The notes beneath the pieces were generated by a model. The model saw nothing but the letters and a program-made list of their open reading frames with translations. It ran no database searches and was not told the DNA's origin. The translations under genes were made by a program, and so were the position numbers. From the NCBI GenBank assembly GCA_030077755.1, contig JAQJZZ010000002.1, positions 1,798,001 to 1,862,000 on the forward strand: 64,000 nt of DNA, written 5' to 3'. Position 1 is the first letter of the stretch; each line of letters opens with the position of its first letter. Below, one piece after another: positions 33,072 to 44,300 of this stretch. The DNA is from Filosporella fistucella. Lineage: Eukaryota; Ascomycota; Leotiomycetes; Helotiales.

Positions 33072-34403
33072 ATGTCTATGATCAATCATCCGAAAGCCTA
33101 TGGCACTGCAGTAGTGGCCGTGGCCTTTGTCGCTGGCATTCTATTGACACTCGGCTTCAAAGATTTATATCCGGATCTGGAACGGAGATATCAACGACGA
33201 AAAGGTCAACCTAGCTCTTCCACGGATTCTCGTCCAGGAAGCACATATCTTCCTCCCGTAAAACTAGAAGATCATACTCGAAGTGCACGACAATCCGTCA
33301 TTGGTCTCCCGGCTCCACCCATTCCCGAAGGCATTGAAGGATGCATCGGCAACACACCTCTTTTCAAGATCAAAAGCCTATCTGAAGCTACAGGATGCGA
33401 AATTCTCGCAAAAGCAGAATTTCTCAATGGCGCTGGTGGAAGTCCAAAAGATAGAGTGGCGTTGAACATGATTAGGACAGCCGAGGAAGAAGGTCTGTTG
33501 ACCCCTGGTCAAGGAGATACCATTTATGAGGGCACCGTGGGCTCAACGGGAATCTCTCTAGCTACTTTGGCGAGAGCAAAAGGCTACAAAGCTTACATCT
33601 GTATGCCCAATGATCAAAGTAAAGAGAAATCGGATTTGCTTCATCACTTGGGAGCTACTGTTGAGCGAGTCACGCCTGCACCTATCACTTCAACTGAGCA
33701 TTTTGTCAACCTTGCACGGACGAGAGCAAGAGAACATACTGCTTCATCCGAGGATACGAGTAAAGGTTTCTTCGCCGACCAATTCGAATCTCTGGCGAAT
33801 TACCGGGCACATTTCCAGGCCACGGGACCCGAGATTTACGAGCAGACTGGTGGGCATCTTGATGCTTTTATAGCTGGCGCTGGAACAGGCGGGACTATTT
33901 CTGGGATCTCACTATTCTTGAAACAGGAAATGGGAATGGGGAAGGATCTGAAAGTTGTGCTCGCTGATCCTGAGGGAAGCGGGTTGTTCAACAAGATCAA
34001 ACATGGAGTTATGTTTTCGAATACAGAACGAGAGGGAACAAGACGGAGACAGCAGGTTGATACTATCGTTGAAGGTATTGGAATTAACCGACTGACAGAG
34101 AACTTCGAGGCTGGAAGAGAATTAATAGATGACGCTGTTAAGGTTACTGACTTGCAGGCTATGGAAATGGCGAGATGGCTGGTGGAAAAGGATGGAATAT
34201 TCGTAGGAAGCAGCAGCGCTGTGAATTGCGTTGCTGCTGTGGTCACTGCTATCAATATGCCCAAAGGCAGTCGAGTAGTCACCATTCTGTGTGATAGTGG
34301 CACAAGACATCTAAGCAAATTTTGGAAAAAAGTTGGAGAAGTGGGACTCGAAGAGGAGCACGAGAAGACAGGATTACTAGCTATGCTAGGAATTAAGGAA
34401 TGA
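33072..34403 (+). CDS. MCY1: Cysteine synthase-like protein, mitochondrial outer membrane type (Mcy1/Cys12)
   Basis: A single exon of 443 aa. A hydrophobic segment (AVVAVAFVAGILLTLGF) at residues 14-30 anchors the N-terminus, as in yeast Mcy1 (YGR012W). The fold-type II PLP enzyme body has IGNTPLFKIKSL, the PLP lysine in GGSPKDRVAL, a substrate loop GTVGSTGISLA, the phosphate-binding GTGGT, and a C-terminal SSSAVNCVAA block. The normal O-acetylserine sulfhydrylase lysine motif is GSVKDR; here it is SPKDR, which fits the Mcy1 branch. Enzymatic activity of that branch is not well established. The neighbour NDUFAF7 is also mitochondrial. Confidence 0.88.
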   Translation: MSMINHPKAYGTAVVAVAFVAGILLTLGFKDLYPDLERRYQRRKGQPSSSTDSRPGSTYLPPVKLEDHTRSARQSVIGLPAPPIPEGIEGCIGNTPLFKIKSLSEATGCEILAKAEFLNGAGGSPKDRVALNMIRTAEEEGLLTPGQGDTIYEGTVGSTGISLATLARAKGYKAYICMPNDQSKEKSDLLHHLGATVERVTPAPITSTEHFVNLARTRAREHTASSEDTSKGFFADQFESLANYRAHFQATGPEIYEQTGGHLDAFIAGAGTGGTISGISLFLKQEMGMGKDLKVVLADPEGSGLFNKIKHGVMFSNTEREGTRRRQQVDTIVEGIGINRLTENFEAGRELIDDAVKVTDLQAMEMARWLVEKDGIFVGSSSAVNCVAAVVTAINMPKGSRVVTILCDSGTRHLSKFWKKVGEVGLEEEHEKTGLLAMLGIKE

Positions 34404-34708
34404 GATCCCATAAGATGCTGTCTACGGCAACTTTTGTTATATGTAGTATGATGCCTATTGCCTCTAGCAGATCGTAAATAAAAGTCAGCGCGCTGGTTTA
34501 TGCTAAGCAATACAAGCTCAACTGCAAATTCAGACCCCCAACGCCAGGATTTCTCATAGGCTTGATACAAGTTGAGAAGCACGAGAAGGCCTCTAAGGTT
34601 GGCTTCGTGCAAGAATGATTCCAAGCCTCAACCCCTTAACCCCAAATCCATCCATAAAAGTGCGGACTGAAGTGAAAATGTGTGGACATGTCCTATGGGC
34701 GCCCAGGT
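34404..34708. other. Convergent intergenic region
   Basis: Spacer between MCY1 and TFIIS 3' ends; nothing seen apart from shadow frames. Confidence 0.5.
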
Positions 34709-35721
34709 TTAAGAGAACTGCTAAAGTCAATCTTCGCAGCTTCAGTCTAGTGATTTACGTACCTTCCAACGGTTACCACAAACCGTACATTCACAGAAAG
34801 TTGTCATAGGTTCATCAGCACTTCGGGTCTGTGCCTGACTGTAGCTGACTTTCTTCTCTCCACACTTCCCGCATTTCAATGCATCACTAATACTCTTCTC
34901 TGCCATAGGAATTTGTGCGTTCTTCATATTCTCCTTCTTCAGGTCTTCGTCTGCCTTACGACGCTCAGCAGATTTCAGTTCTTCGTGGGTCATTACAACG
35001 AAACGGTCGGCTGGGATTTCACCAGATAAAACTCGAGGGCCTAGCTCACGATTGGTGAGGTTTTTGAGGTTTTGGTAGAGGGAGCGCAGCTTTGCGCGAT
35101 AGTCTGCATTGTCGCCTTTGAATGCGTCATATGCCGCCTTTTCTACCTCTATAGCTCGGATGATGATATTGGTCGAGGAATCTTCTGACATAAAGGCAAG
35201 TCCATTGTATATGAGACCAATGCAAGAATCTCGAGTTGGAACTCCAGTGCGCTTGACATCAACTTTCTCTGTTTCCCAACGCCTCTTTGATTTGTCGCCC
35301 TGGAAAGCCTTCGGTTCATGTGGGGTCGCTGGAGATGAAATGTGTTTTGGCGGTGATGATCCTGCCGGTGCCATTTTTTGCCTCTTCGGGTTATTGTTTT
35401 GTACGATTGATTTCCACTTTGCGATAATCTCGGAGGAGAGTCTTGCAATATCTTTGTTTGGGTTGGCCTTTTGCTTTGCGATAACGATACCCGCTTTGGT
35501 GGTCTAATTCAGGAAACATGTTAGTTGAGCCGGTGAATATGGCTGTGAACAGCCATCAGGAATGCGCAGACAAAGAAAGAACGTACTCGGAGGAGTTCCT
35601 CGGTCGGGACAACCTGGTTCTTCAATATCTCCAGAATAGAGATAACATTGGCCGGCGGCTGTTTCTCAACTATTGCCTTCTGCAAAGCCTTAATGCGAGC
35701 TTCTACCTCCTTCTGATCCAT
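34709..35721 (-). CDS. DST1: Transcription elongation factor TFIIS
   Basis: Exons 35721-35587, 35503-34763 and 34717-34709 give 294 aa. The N-terminal LW/TFIIN domain spans about residues 1-80 (ISILEILKNQVVPTEELLR, then RLSSEIIAKWKSIV). The central Pol II-binding domain follows (NRELGPRVLSGEI). The C-terminal zinc ribbon has CGKCG, the invariant acidic pair in RSADEPMTTF, and CTVCGNRWKFS. TFIIS stimulates transcript cleavage by stalled RNA polymerase II. The last coding exon is only 9 nt (TTC TCT TAA): removing the 45-nt intron 34762-34718 produces the family ending NRWKFS, while retention gives NRWKVRKSLD. Intron 1 is 83 nt. The ATG context (ATCATGG) is good. Confidence 0.93.
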
Positions 35722-36798
35722 GATGGCGGCTTTCTCTGTTGCTCGTGTGCAAGGTCGGTGGTGGTGGGTAGTGGGTAGTAGATGTGGTTGCGCGCGATAG
35801 ATGGTGGCAGAAGCTTTGGTTTTGGCTACAGTAAACCTTATGGATTTGGAGGCGAGTAGCTTGAGTTCAGCAAGGCGGTGAATTTGAACAGGAGGCGTGT
35901 TGTTACTAAATTGCTCTGTATTCGCATGTTTGTCAATACAGCCTTGTCGCTTGACAGAAGTCCCACCCACTAGCGTGGAGGGAAGTCGAGCTTTCCCCAG
36001 ACGACCTCACTTTCCACCTGTGTTTACTTTTCTGACAGCCTCTTACGACCCCCACACTTAGTCTAGTTTGCACCCAAGGAATAAAAGTTGAAAAGAATTG
36101 CGAGTTGAATCTTCGGACGCAATACGTAATATGGAATGCGCATAATTTTACTTCCAGTCATAATTGGTCCCCTATTATCAAAGGCTTGGAGACGACACTT
36201 ATTTCGATATACCAACCTCAACCACCTTTATTGGCCCTTGGGGTTGGTACTTCAGGGTTTGGCTCATGATCTTAGATCCTAAGCTTGTCCAAACTCTCAT
36301 AGAAGCCGAGATACAATGGCTATCCTGATTGTGTTCGCCACCAGCATTTTGCCAACGTAAATTGTCGGCCGTTATCGCCGTGGAGATAAGATACCAAATT
36401 CGGGGGCTCACCCGAACGCGAAGCACTACTGCAAGACCCTGCCATGGCTATGATGGACTAGGTAGAATTTCCTAGACACGGTGCTAACAGTGCTCATGAG
36501 TCCGATAAAAGCATGGAGATAGAGCTATACCAGGCAACACTAAATGGACGCTTTTTGGTGTTGTACTGGCTTAACTCCTGGTCGTCAAGCTCTCAGCTCA
36601 TGTATGCAGTCAGTCTTGCAGGGCAATAGTGTCAAGAAGTTCAAGTACATGAGAAAATATATATATCGAGGCTCTCTCTTTTCTCGCTTTCTCATCAAGC
36701 CATTGTCCCTTTCATATCCTTATCTTCTGAGAATATTGTGTCCCGTTTCGATCCTTCTTTACTCCTTTTATACTATCATCCTCACGGCTCATCTAAAA
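35722..36798. other. Divergent intergenic region
   Basis: About 1.1 kb between the TFIIS and SDR starts. The SDR frame is open 5' to 36544 but the upstream part is hydrophobic and unlike SDR N-termini, so it is taken as leader. A minus frame at 36199-36426 shows no features. Confidence 0.45.
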
Positions 36799-37594
36799 AT
36801 GTCTTCTGCCACACTTACTGGCAAAGTAGCCATTATCACTGGTGGTTCGAAAGGAATTGGCAGAGCTCTGTCCCTTCGTCTCGCATCAGAAGGTGCCAAG
36901 GTCGTCGTTAATTATTCCGGTGATGCGGCAGCAGCAGAAGAGACTGTTAACGCAATTGGCAGCTCACGAGCAATTGCTATTAAGGCGGATGTAGGCAGCG
37001 TTGAAGCTTTAGGTCATCTCGTTAATGAGACAATCAAATCGTTCGGGAAGATTGATATTGTGCTTGCCTGCGCAGGCATTATGCCTTTGAACGAGCTAGA
37101 CAAGCTCACAGAGTCCGAGTTCGACAGAATATTCAATGTCAATGTTAAAGGATCATTATTTTTGGCACAGGTATAGCCAGGATCTGACATGATTTGAAGC
37201 ATTACTAAGTCCCATGCAGAAAGCTATACCTTTCATGTCAGAAGGTGGCCGCATAATTTTCTTCTCTACCACCCTTTGCGCCGCATCGACCGTCACACCC
37301 AACTATCTCGCCTACGTCTCCTCGAAAGGAGCTATTGAGCAAGCCGTTCGAGTCTTGTCCAAAGACCTCGCCAGGAAGGGTATCTTAGTCAATGCTATCG
37401 CCCCAGGACCTACTGCCACCGAACTATTCATGAAAGGCAAGAGCGAGCAGCTTCTCAAGATGATTGCTGGTTTCACCCCCCAGGGACGAATTGGGAAGCC
37501 AGAGGAGATTGCAGATGTTGCGGCCTTCTTGAGCAGTGATGCTTCAAGTTGGGTGACAGGACAAGTTCTGAGGGTAAATGGTGGCATGGCTTGA
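36799..37594 (+). CDS. Classical short-chain dehydrogenase/reductase
   Basis: Exons 36799-37170 and 37220-37594 give 248 aa, the usual size of classical SDRs. The cofactor-binding motif TGGSKGIG is near residue 13, VVVNYSG suggests NADPH preference, the NAG-like motif is CAGIMP, and the catalytic triad is Ser in FFSTT with YVSSK. APGPTATELF and VLRVNGGMA complete the pattern of FabG-like enzymes. The 49-nt intron has a TACTAAG-type branch. The start at 36799 has four A residues before ATG and begins directly at the family N-terminus. The substrate is unknown; no biosynthetic cluster surrounds it. Confidence 0.88.
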
Positions 37595-37863
37595 TTTGTT
37601 TTGGCGACTTGATGGCCTGAAGATTTTCTGGAGACGAGGAATTGCCTTGTTGGGAACAGGAACTAGGAAGATCAGCTACTGAACATGGTTTTCAGGCACT
37701 TGAGGGCACATTGGGAATGCATATCTGCTTTTACTGATGACCAAAAACTGTTTTCTGCTTAGCCCGGCCAAGATTCCGTAACTTCAATAGACCCTTGAGC
37801 TGCTCATTTTGATCAAGTCAATCTCTCCATTTGCTTTGACGTCTATCTCAAAACATACTGACT

Positions 37864-38765
37864 TCAATGTCGCATGGACGGATCTTTACCCCTCTCCATT
37901 GCTTGCTCCTTGAAAGCCGCTTTCAATTTCTCAGCTCTGTTCTTGCGTCCCTCATCACCGCCATCACTTTGTCCTAGATCACTCTCTGGCTCATCTTCGG
38001 GCTCCTCGTCGTAGCGCTCGTGGCCTTCGGGAATAGGGACCATCTAATTTAATCAGCACTAATCTAAATTTCCTAGAATCTTATAGCAGGTTTTGAACGA
38101 GAAAAGCTCAACAAACAACTTACAGCTCTTGAGCACCAGATATGTATCGCTTTACTCCAATCCAGGCCCTCGATACATCCTCCTTTCACCGAGACCACTT
38201 TCTTGTCTGGCGTGCTGTGCACCACGCGCGTGCCGCACTGCCTGCAGAAGAAACAGTTTAGGACATGGCCAGATGCTGTAGGACGGCTATGAGAGCGTAA
38301 GTAGAGGTTCTTGAAGAAATTGTGCTAGGTGTTAGGACTAAGGTAATAAATGATAAAGGGAGATTGCAACAAAAACGTAGAGAGGATGGGGCGGGGTTAA
38401 CTGGAAAGAGGAAGAGATAGACTGGGACTAGAATTAAGATGCAAGCCCGATTACCAGAGAGATAAAAGTCTATTTCGCTAATGATATAAACATCCCTCCC
38501 TTTATCCCCTCTTCGAATCTCACAATGTGATCGTATCCACAGACCATATAGCGGGGTAATAGCGGGGTACTCAAAGAAAACAAGACACTTACGAATAACA
38601 TCCTAACTTCTCCATCGGCAACTTGAACCTCGGAAAGATAGCAGAGCAACCATATGCCGAGCCACTCTGGCGCCGACATTCATCACAATGGCAAATGTAG
38701 ACAGCAAGTGGCTTTGGCAGTGGTGTTTTGAAGCGCACTGAGCCACATTGGCAGGAAGCGTTCAT
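37864..38765 (-). CDS. GFA/CENP-V domain protein
   Basis: Exons 38765-38593, 38286-38124 and 38043-37864 give 171 aa. Zinc-binding cysteines have the GFA pattern: CQCGSV at the start, CHCDEC near residue 30, and CFFCRQCG after the first intron. SVKGGCIEGLDW and HIWCSRAMVPIPEG are conserved. The C-terminal 50 residues are charged and variable. The fold is named after glutathione-dependent formaldehyde-activating enzyme, but most fungal members have no proven activity. The first intron is 306 nt, much longer than others in this window; its donor is GTAAGT and its acceptor CATAG, and the join LGCYS-RPTASG fits the family exactly. Confidence 0.85.
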
Positions 38766-40161
38766 TTTGGATTGTGGTGCTCGGTGGTTGAGGAATTATG
38801 TTGGAAGATTGAAGCAAAAGGAGAGATACAATATATATATACGAGCTACTGGGATAGCGTGAAAGTGAGGTTGAACATAAGGTAAATTTGCAAGATAGAA
38901 AGTTGAAAAGCACGGGCACGTGGTTAGAATCAGAACCGAGACTCGGAGTCGCGTTCTGGATTAGCGTTACAACGAAAGCAGCGTAAGCCGGGGTAATTAT
39001 GAAGAAGATATGCGACTATTATAACGGATTCAGTTCTTGTCGCGGGGTTCGAGATGAGGTGAGGTGAAGTCGGGTTGACTCACCGTAATCACATGATAGC
39101 GCGTAATGTGTGGGACCGACCACGGTCTGGGGTGTTTTTGGTTACAAGAGGTTTATATTGCTTCAACCTGGCACCATATTTTCCCCAACCGATATGTCAG
39201 CCACTAGGACCTATGCAATTCCGAGGGCACTGTAGAAATGCTCGTCGAGTGACAAAGCTCTGCGAGCATGCAAGCACTTAGTCGTTTGGCCGAGGTGATG
39301 AAAATGAGAGACCTGCAGAAGTCGCACTGCTTTAAACACCAGAGTTTCAAGGACCTTTCAAACAGTCTCATTGCATGCACAAACACATTATATTTCGTCA
39401 TTACATTTCTTATCTTCTGTTGACACCTTCCATTCCTTTGCCTCACTCGACTTTTGTAGTCCGGCGCTATGCTATCAATTTGGTTTCGGTACCATATTTT
39501 CGCGCCTCTATGTTGTTTCGTCGTGCTGGTGAGAACTTCTTTCTCTTCACTATAGGATCAGGCGTCCAGCAAATTACCTTCCAATCAGTTTTTTCAAGCT
39601 CCTATCTCACCATTTATAGTTAAATTCCTTCGAAATTATTGACACCGTCAGCATACATCCTCATGGTCTTAGAGATGAATCACCAGACCCGGGACGTCAT
39701 TGAAACCCATTTTCGATGTGTTGCTGTTGCCAGATGGGACACTCGCCTTCCAATCCAGACCCGAACCCTCGACATTCAATGATTCTCTATTATCGCAATC
39801 AACATTCAGACAACCTTCTCTCGTAGGTATCGTTGTCAATATCCTATTCCGAGGCTCTATATCTCGCCGTTCCCGTGCTGCTTTACCTCGTGATACGTTT
39901 TCGCGGTAGAACGAGGCAATGGTTCGCACGACGCCACCACCGCAGCCTCACCACTTTGTAGGAATGGATTGAAAGATTCTTCAAGAAAGCGTGTGCTGGC
40001 GTCGGTGATGAAACGCCTACATTATGCAGCTACTTAGTCAACCATTGAGCTTCCTGGTGTTCAACGCCCGACCCGGACCGTCACCGTCACACCTCGCTAA
40101 CTTGTTCAACGTAATACAGCAGTCTTCCTGACAGACTGTCGCTTTTCATGAATGATAACGT
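38766..40161. other. Intergenic region
   Basis: About 1.4 kb between divergent genes. Small frames (for example 39700-39909) are not supported. No RNA gene or known motif recognised; likely promoters and a long 5' leader of the RBR gene. Confidence 0.45.
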
Positions 40162-42199
40162 ATGTCGGTGATGGATCTCACAGAGTACCAGATTCCATCT
40201 GTTCTTACCAAATCTCTAACGGGCTTCCGAGGAATGCTCGAAGCAGAGCAAAAGCTGCACCAGTCTGTGCAGCCTCGTCTGGGAAAAGGTGCCGAATTGG
40301 CTGCTGATATCTTTCGAAATGCTCATTTCGAAATGCAGACACAAGCAACAGAGATATGTTTACAATTTGTCTCGGCTCTCGCAGCGACTGCCAGGAATAT
40401 GGCTAGTGGTAATCCAACTGAATCGACCCAGAAGTTACAGTGCGAAGCTGCGGATGATGTCTTTGGAACAATATCTCCAATGACTGCTAATTATGGCTCA
40501 TTTGTGCCAACTCAGGACGAGAAACCATATATGAACCCTTTCACAAGCCAAATGATATACCCCAAGACAGCTTTCTCTGCCTCTTCATCGTCAGACCCTA
40601 CATTTGGGAGCAAATCTCAGGTGCGAATATCTTACCCATGAACTCAATGGGCGATATCCATGTTAACTTTTCGTTGCATAGGTTCCACCTTCACCCTCTC
40701 TCAATAGACCTTTCTTTGGGAGAAAGAATGTTGAACCACTCATCCCTCGGCCGAATTATGGAACTCCTGACTCTTCACCAGGGTCAAACTCCGTAATTTG
40801 GACTCCAGTCTCTTCCAATACTTCTTCCCCAGCAAGGGACCGAGACCTCCCTACTGCAAGCGGAAACAATAATCACGATGTTTTTGAGGCCGATAGGGCT
40901 CTCGCACTTCGTCTGCAGGCGCAATGGGACGCTGAAGACAGTGTGAGAGATGCAGCGGTCAATATCAACAGAGGTACTTCGCTCCTCCGGGGAAGCACTA
41001 CAATGAGGACGGTAAATGAGACACAACAGAGGAAATATGCAATGGCTCAAGAGATAGGAGTGGCCGGTCATCTTGATGCAGTGTGGAGACAAGAAGAAAC
41101 TCTGAACCAAAGCACTTTCGAAGCTCTTCGTGATAGCCAGAAGCGACAGGAAACCTGGCTTCAAGAGCAGTCTGAATTTGCGGCTAGGCTCCAAAGACAG
41201 GAGGAAGAAGCTGCATCCAGACCAATGCGTGACTTGCAGGCGGCGCGAGAAGTTCAGCAGCAGAATGAACGGACTGCAGCGACTATTCAGGGGGATTTCG
41301 AATTCGCCAGGGCGGTACAACACGAGTGGGCGAAGGAAGCTGCAGGTGAAGCTATGGTGCATAGGAAGTTCACCGTTGAGTATCCGGGTGGGGTTAATAA
41401 GGCACAACAGCAGGTTCCATCTGCGACAGCACAACTGCAGAGACAGGGGACAGAAAGGGTGAGGCAGCCACTGACTGGATTCATGCAAAAATGTATGATT
41501 CCCCAGAGGAAACAGGGCAAAGAACAAGGCAACATAAGACACGGGGCAGAAATTATAGCAGGAGCCGAAGCAAAGAAGGCCCCAAGGCAGTCAGATTGTG
41601 TGGTGTGTATGGACGCCCATCAGACTGATAACGTGTGTATACTACCATGCACACATGCTTATTGTGGGAAATGTTTGACCAGTAAGTCTTTAACAAAAGC
41701 CCATTGTTCTTCGACTAAGACCCCAACAGCTTCGTTCGCCTCTGCATTGAAATCCAAGAAACTATTCAGTTGCTGCACACAAAATGTTCCCATCGCCATA
41801 GGATCGAGATGGCTGACGATATCACTCATCACTCGTTATAATGCCCTTGCCCTCGAGCTCAAAACACCTAATCCTCGCTATTGCTCGACCACTGCTTGTG
41901 GCTTATTCATACCCCCTCGAAATGTTAAGGGCCAGCTAGCCGTGTGTCCTGTGTGCTCAACCCGCACCTGTACCCTATGCCTCCGAGCCGAGCATTCAGG
42001 TGTTTGCGCACAAGATAAGGAAGGACAGGCCATGCAGCGATTAGCTAAGAAAAAAGGCTGGAAATCGTGTCCTGGGTGTAATTTTACCATCCAGAAGACT
42101 GAGGGATGCTTGCACATGAGCTGCAAATGTGGACTTCAATTTTGCTGGTCTTGTTTGAGAAATTGGGGTACTTGCAATAGTACGTGTCCGAGAAGATAG
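40162..42199 (+). CDS. RBR-type (RING1-IBR-RING2) E3 ubiquitin ligase
   Basis: Exons 40162-40620, 40682-41681 and 41730-42199 give 642 aa. The N-terminal half is Gln/Glu-rich and helical (residues 240-400), with no known domain. RING1 starts at DCVVCMDAHQTDNV and continues PCTHAYCGKC across the last intron into LFSCCTQNVPIAI. The IBR begins PRYCSTTACGLF and includes CPVCSTRTC. RING2 is CPGCNFTIQKTEGCLHMSC, with the Cys after EG at the position of the catalytic thioester Cys in HHARI-type enzymes, and ends FCWSC. RBR ligases pass ubiquitin through that Cys. Intron 2 is 48 nt and in frame; retention would insert 16 residues in RING1. Substrates are unknown. Confidence 0.88.
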
Positions 42200-43170
42200 G
42201 TTGGGCAAAACTCGGAGAGTGAAAGGAGTAAAATATAGATTGACATCGGAGTGTTTACAACAAGGTAAGAGACTAACATTGGAGTTGGACAGTGCGGGCG
42301 CCACAAAACAGCAGGTATAGCCACTGAACTCAGCTGCACCAGAAGCCTATAAACATTCTTCTGCAGAAGTGCTGCAGCCGTTTAGTGCGTCAACCAAAGA
42401 TGATAGTCTGTTCGAATTTTCAAACTCGAAATTGGAGGTTGCCAACGATCATAGCTTGGATTCTATAAGAGGCCGGGTACATTCTACCGTTGCCTATGCT
42501 GGGCAAGTATTTAAGGGAATTGCAGGCAAGGATTGCTCAGTTGAATTGAAGAATAACCCCCCAGCAATCGAAACTTCATGATACCTTGTATGCCTAGGTC
42601 CCTATTTTTGCAACCAACTGCTCTTAGCAGAAGGAAAAAGACGTAAAATGATTCCATCACAGAGCACCTGAAACTTCCATTTTTGCGAAAATGAAAGCAC
42701 CCAAAAAAATTCGCCGAAATAGAGCCAAGAGAGACCAAAAAAGTGAAAACAGATAAATCCAAAAATTCCCAAAATTAGTCTCGCGAACAAAAGATTTGGT
42801 GGTACAGCGTACCACTGTACCCCAAGTGTATTACCACTTGATTGCATCCGCATACCGTGTTATTTGTCAAACCACTAGGTTAGAGGAGCTGGTTCATGAC
42901 GGCCGATGTTATGGAATGGCTTCTTGGTGTATATTATGATGTCTGGCATGCCGTATTAGGAAGGGGTTTTTTTTTTATTTTTTTTATTATTTTTTTTACG
43001 AGAGTGCCTAAAATGGCGGAAGTTGGTACAATGACAGCACTTAGCTGATGGGTTTTGGGATTTGAAGCCAGGTGAGCTGAAATAAATTGGTATTAGAAAT
43101 TACTAATTTCGCTATGCTCATGTCATTCGATTATACATTTCCTATGCGAATTCTCAGTCTCACCAAGAAT
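42200..43170. other. Convergent intergenic region with T-tract and two stem-loops
   Basis: Tail-to-tail spacer of 1 kb. It holds perfect inverted repeats GTGGTAC-AGC-GTACCAC (42799-42815) and CAAGTG-TATTAC-CACTTG (42823-42840), and a nearly pure T run with scattered A at about 42967-42998. The frame at 42369-42581 has no family features. Confidence 0.5.
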
Positions 43171-44300
43171 CTAGCTCTGTTGACCTTGCACCAACCGATC
43201 CCCGCTCTGCCTGTTGTCAGTACTCTGCTTATTCCCTGCGTTTCCTTCTTCAGCTCCAGCTTGGCCCTTCGCAGTATCTGCATGCTTTGCTGGATCGAAC
43301 ACGTATATCGGAAATTCTAAGAAGATGGTTCTCTTCACGATAGTCGGAAGTTTCTCGTATATTTGTGGTGGGAATGGAATCAAAATACTTGTGCGATTCA
43401 AGTATCGAGAGTACTCTTCCCAGTGATTGTTCTTCTCATAGCGCTTCTTCGCACCAGGTCGCTCTTGTAAAGTGAGGCCGGAGACGAACATGAGGAGGAT
43501 TGTGAGGAAGAATGCGCCGAGAATACTGGCATAGAGGGCTTTATATGCGCCGTCGTGAACGTAGCCGTTTGCCGCTGGGGACACAGCGATCATGAAAATA
43601 GCTGGATCTGTTAGTATTTTGAGGGGTTTGTTGCTGTATGTATCTACTTGCCGAATTGTATGATTATCTCGCCAAAGTAATTAGGATGTCTTGACCAAGA
43701 GAAGAATCCTTTGTCGCAAATAGCAGACTTATCGCTATTTCTAACTTTGAATAGATATTTCTGAATATCGCTCACACTTTCCATCGTCAGGCCAATTGCG
43801 TATAGGATCACACCTGCAATATCTCTCCCTGTTCCAAAATCTGGTTGTGGGTATTGGGTAACATTTGGCGAATTCAGAATCGTTACTGGCAGTGACACCG
43901 TCCATACCCAGATCATCTGGAAAATCCAGAATCCGAGGAAGGGGAAGAATTTGTCACGCTTGTCATCGAAACGATCGTCCTTGCCTGTCTTCAGAATGCG
44001 GAAAAGGAGGAAGGCAGAAAGTCGAAGACCCCAGACCATAATGAAGAGCGAAACAACGATTTGTCGAGCATGGTGATGGCCGCTGAATGCGAGTGTGATG
44101 ATTGCAAGAATGACAAAATTGGTTCCTCCCGCGAAATCTGGAGATATTAGTGACATGCAAACCCGGAAGATAGTCGCAAGCCTACCAGTAAGTTTATCGA
44201 ACTTCAGAGAAAAGGCGATGGCGAAGAAGAAGAGCTGGTATCCGACAGTAATTAGGAGGGTGATGGCAAGATAGTAATCATCCAGTACGTGGACTTCCAT
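43171..44300 (-). CDS. DUF1295 membrane protein (steroid 5-alpha reductase-like)
   Basis: Exons 44300-44186, 44137-43652 and 43601-43171 give 343 aa. Several membrane segments are visible (YYLAITLLITVGYQLFFFAI, FVILAIITLAF, IVVSLFIMVWGLRL, ALYASILGAFFLTILLMFV). The family signature is SRHPNYFGEIIIQF, which resembles the C-terminal domain of steroid 5-alpha reductases and isoprenylcysteine methyltransferases. The C-terminus LTLQERPGAKKRYE with FPIYVFDPAKHAD is typical of the fungal branch. Activity is not known. Intron 2 has a GC donor. The start at 44300 is in frame with an upstream open stretch, but the family begins about here. Confidence 0.87.
43602..43651 (-). other. GC-AG intron in the DUF1295 gene
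   Basis: Minus-strand donor TTCG|GCAAGT, branch TACTAAC (a perfect match to the yeast consensus), acceptor ATCCAG. It is 50 nt. Reading through meets TAG after two codons. Removal joins EIIIQF to AIFMIAVSPAANG, as expected for the family. Confidence 0.82.
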
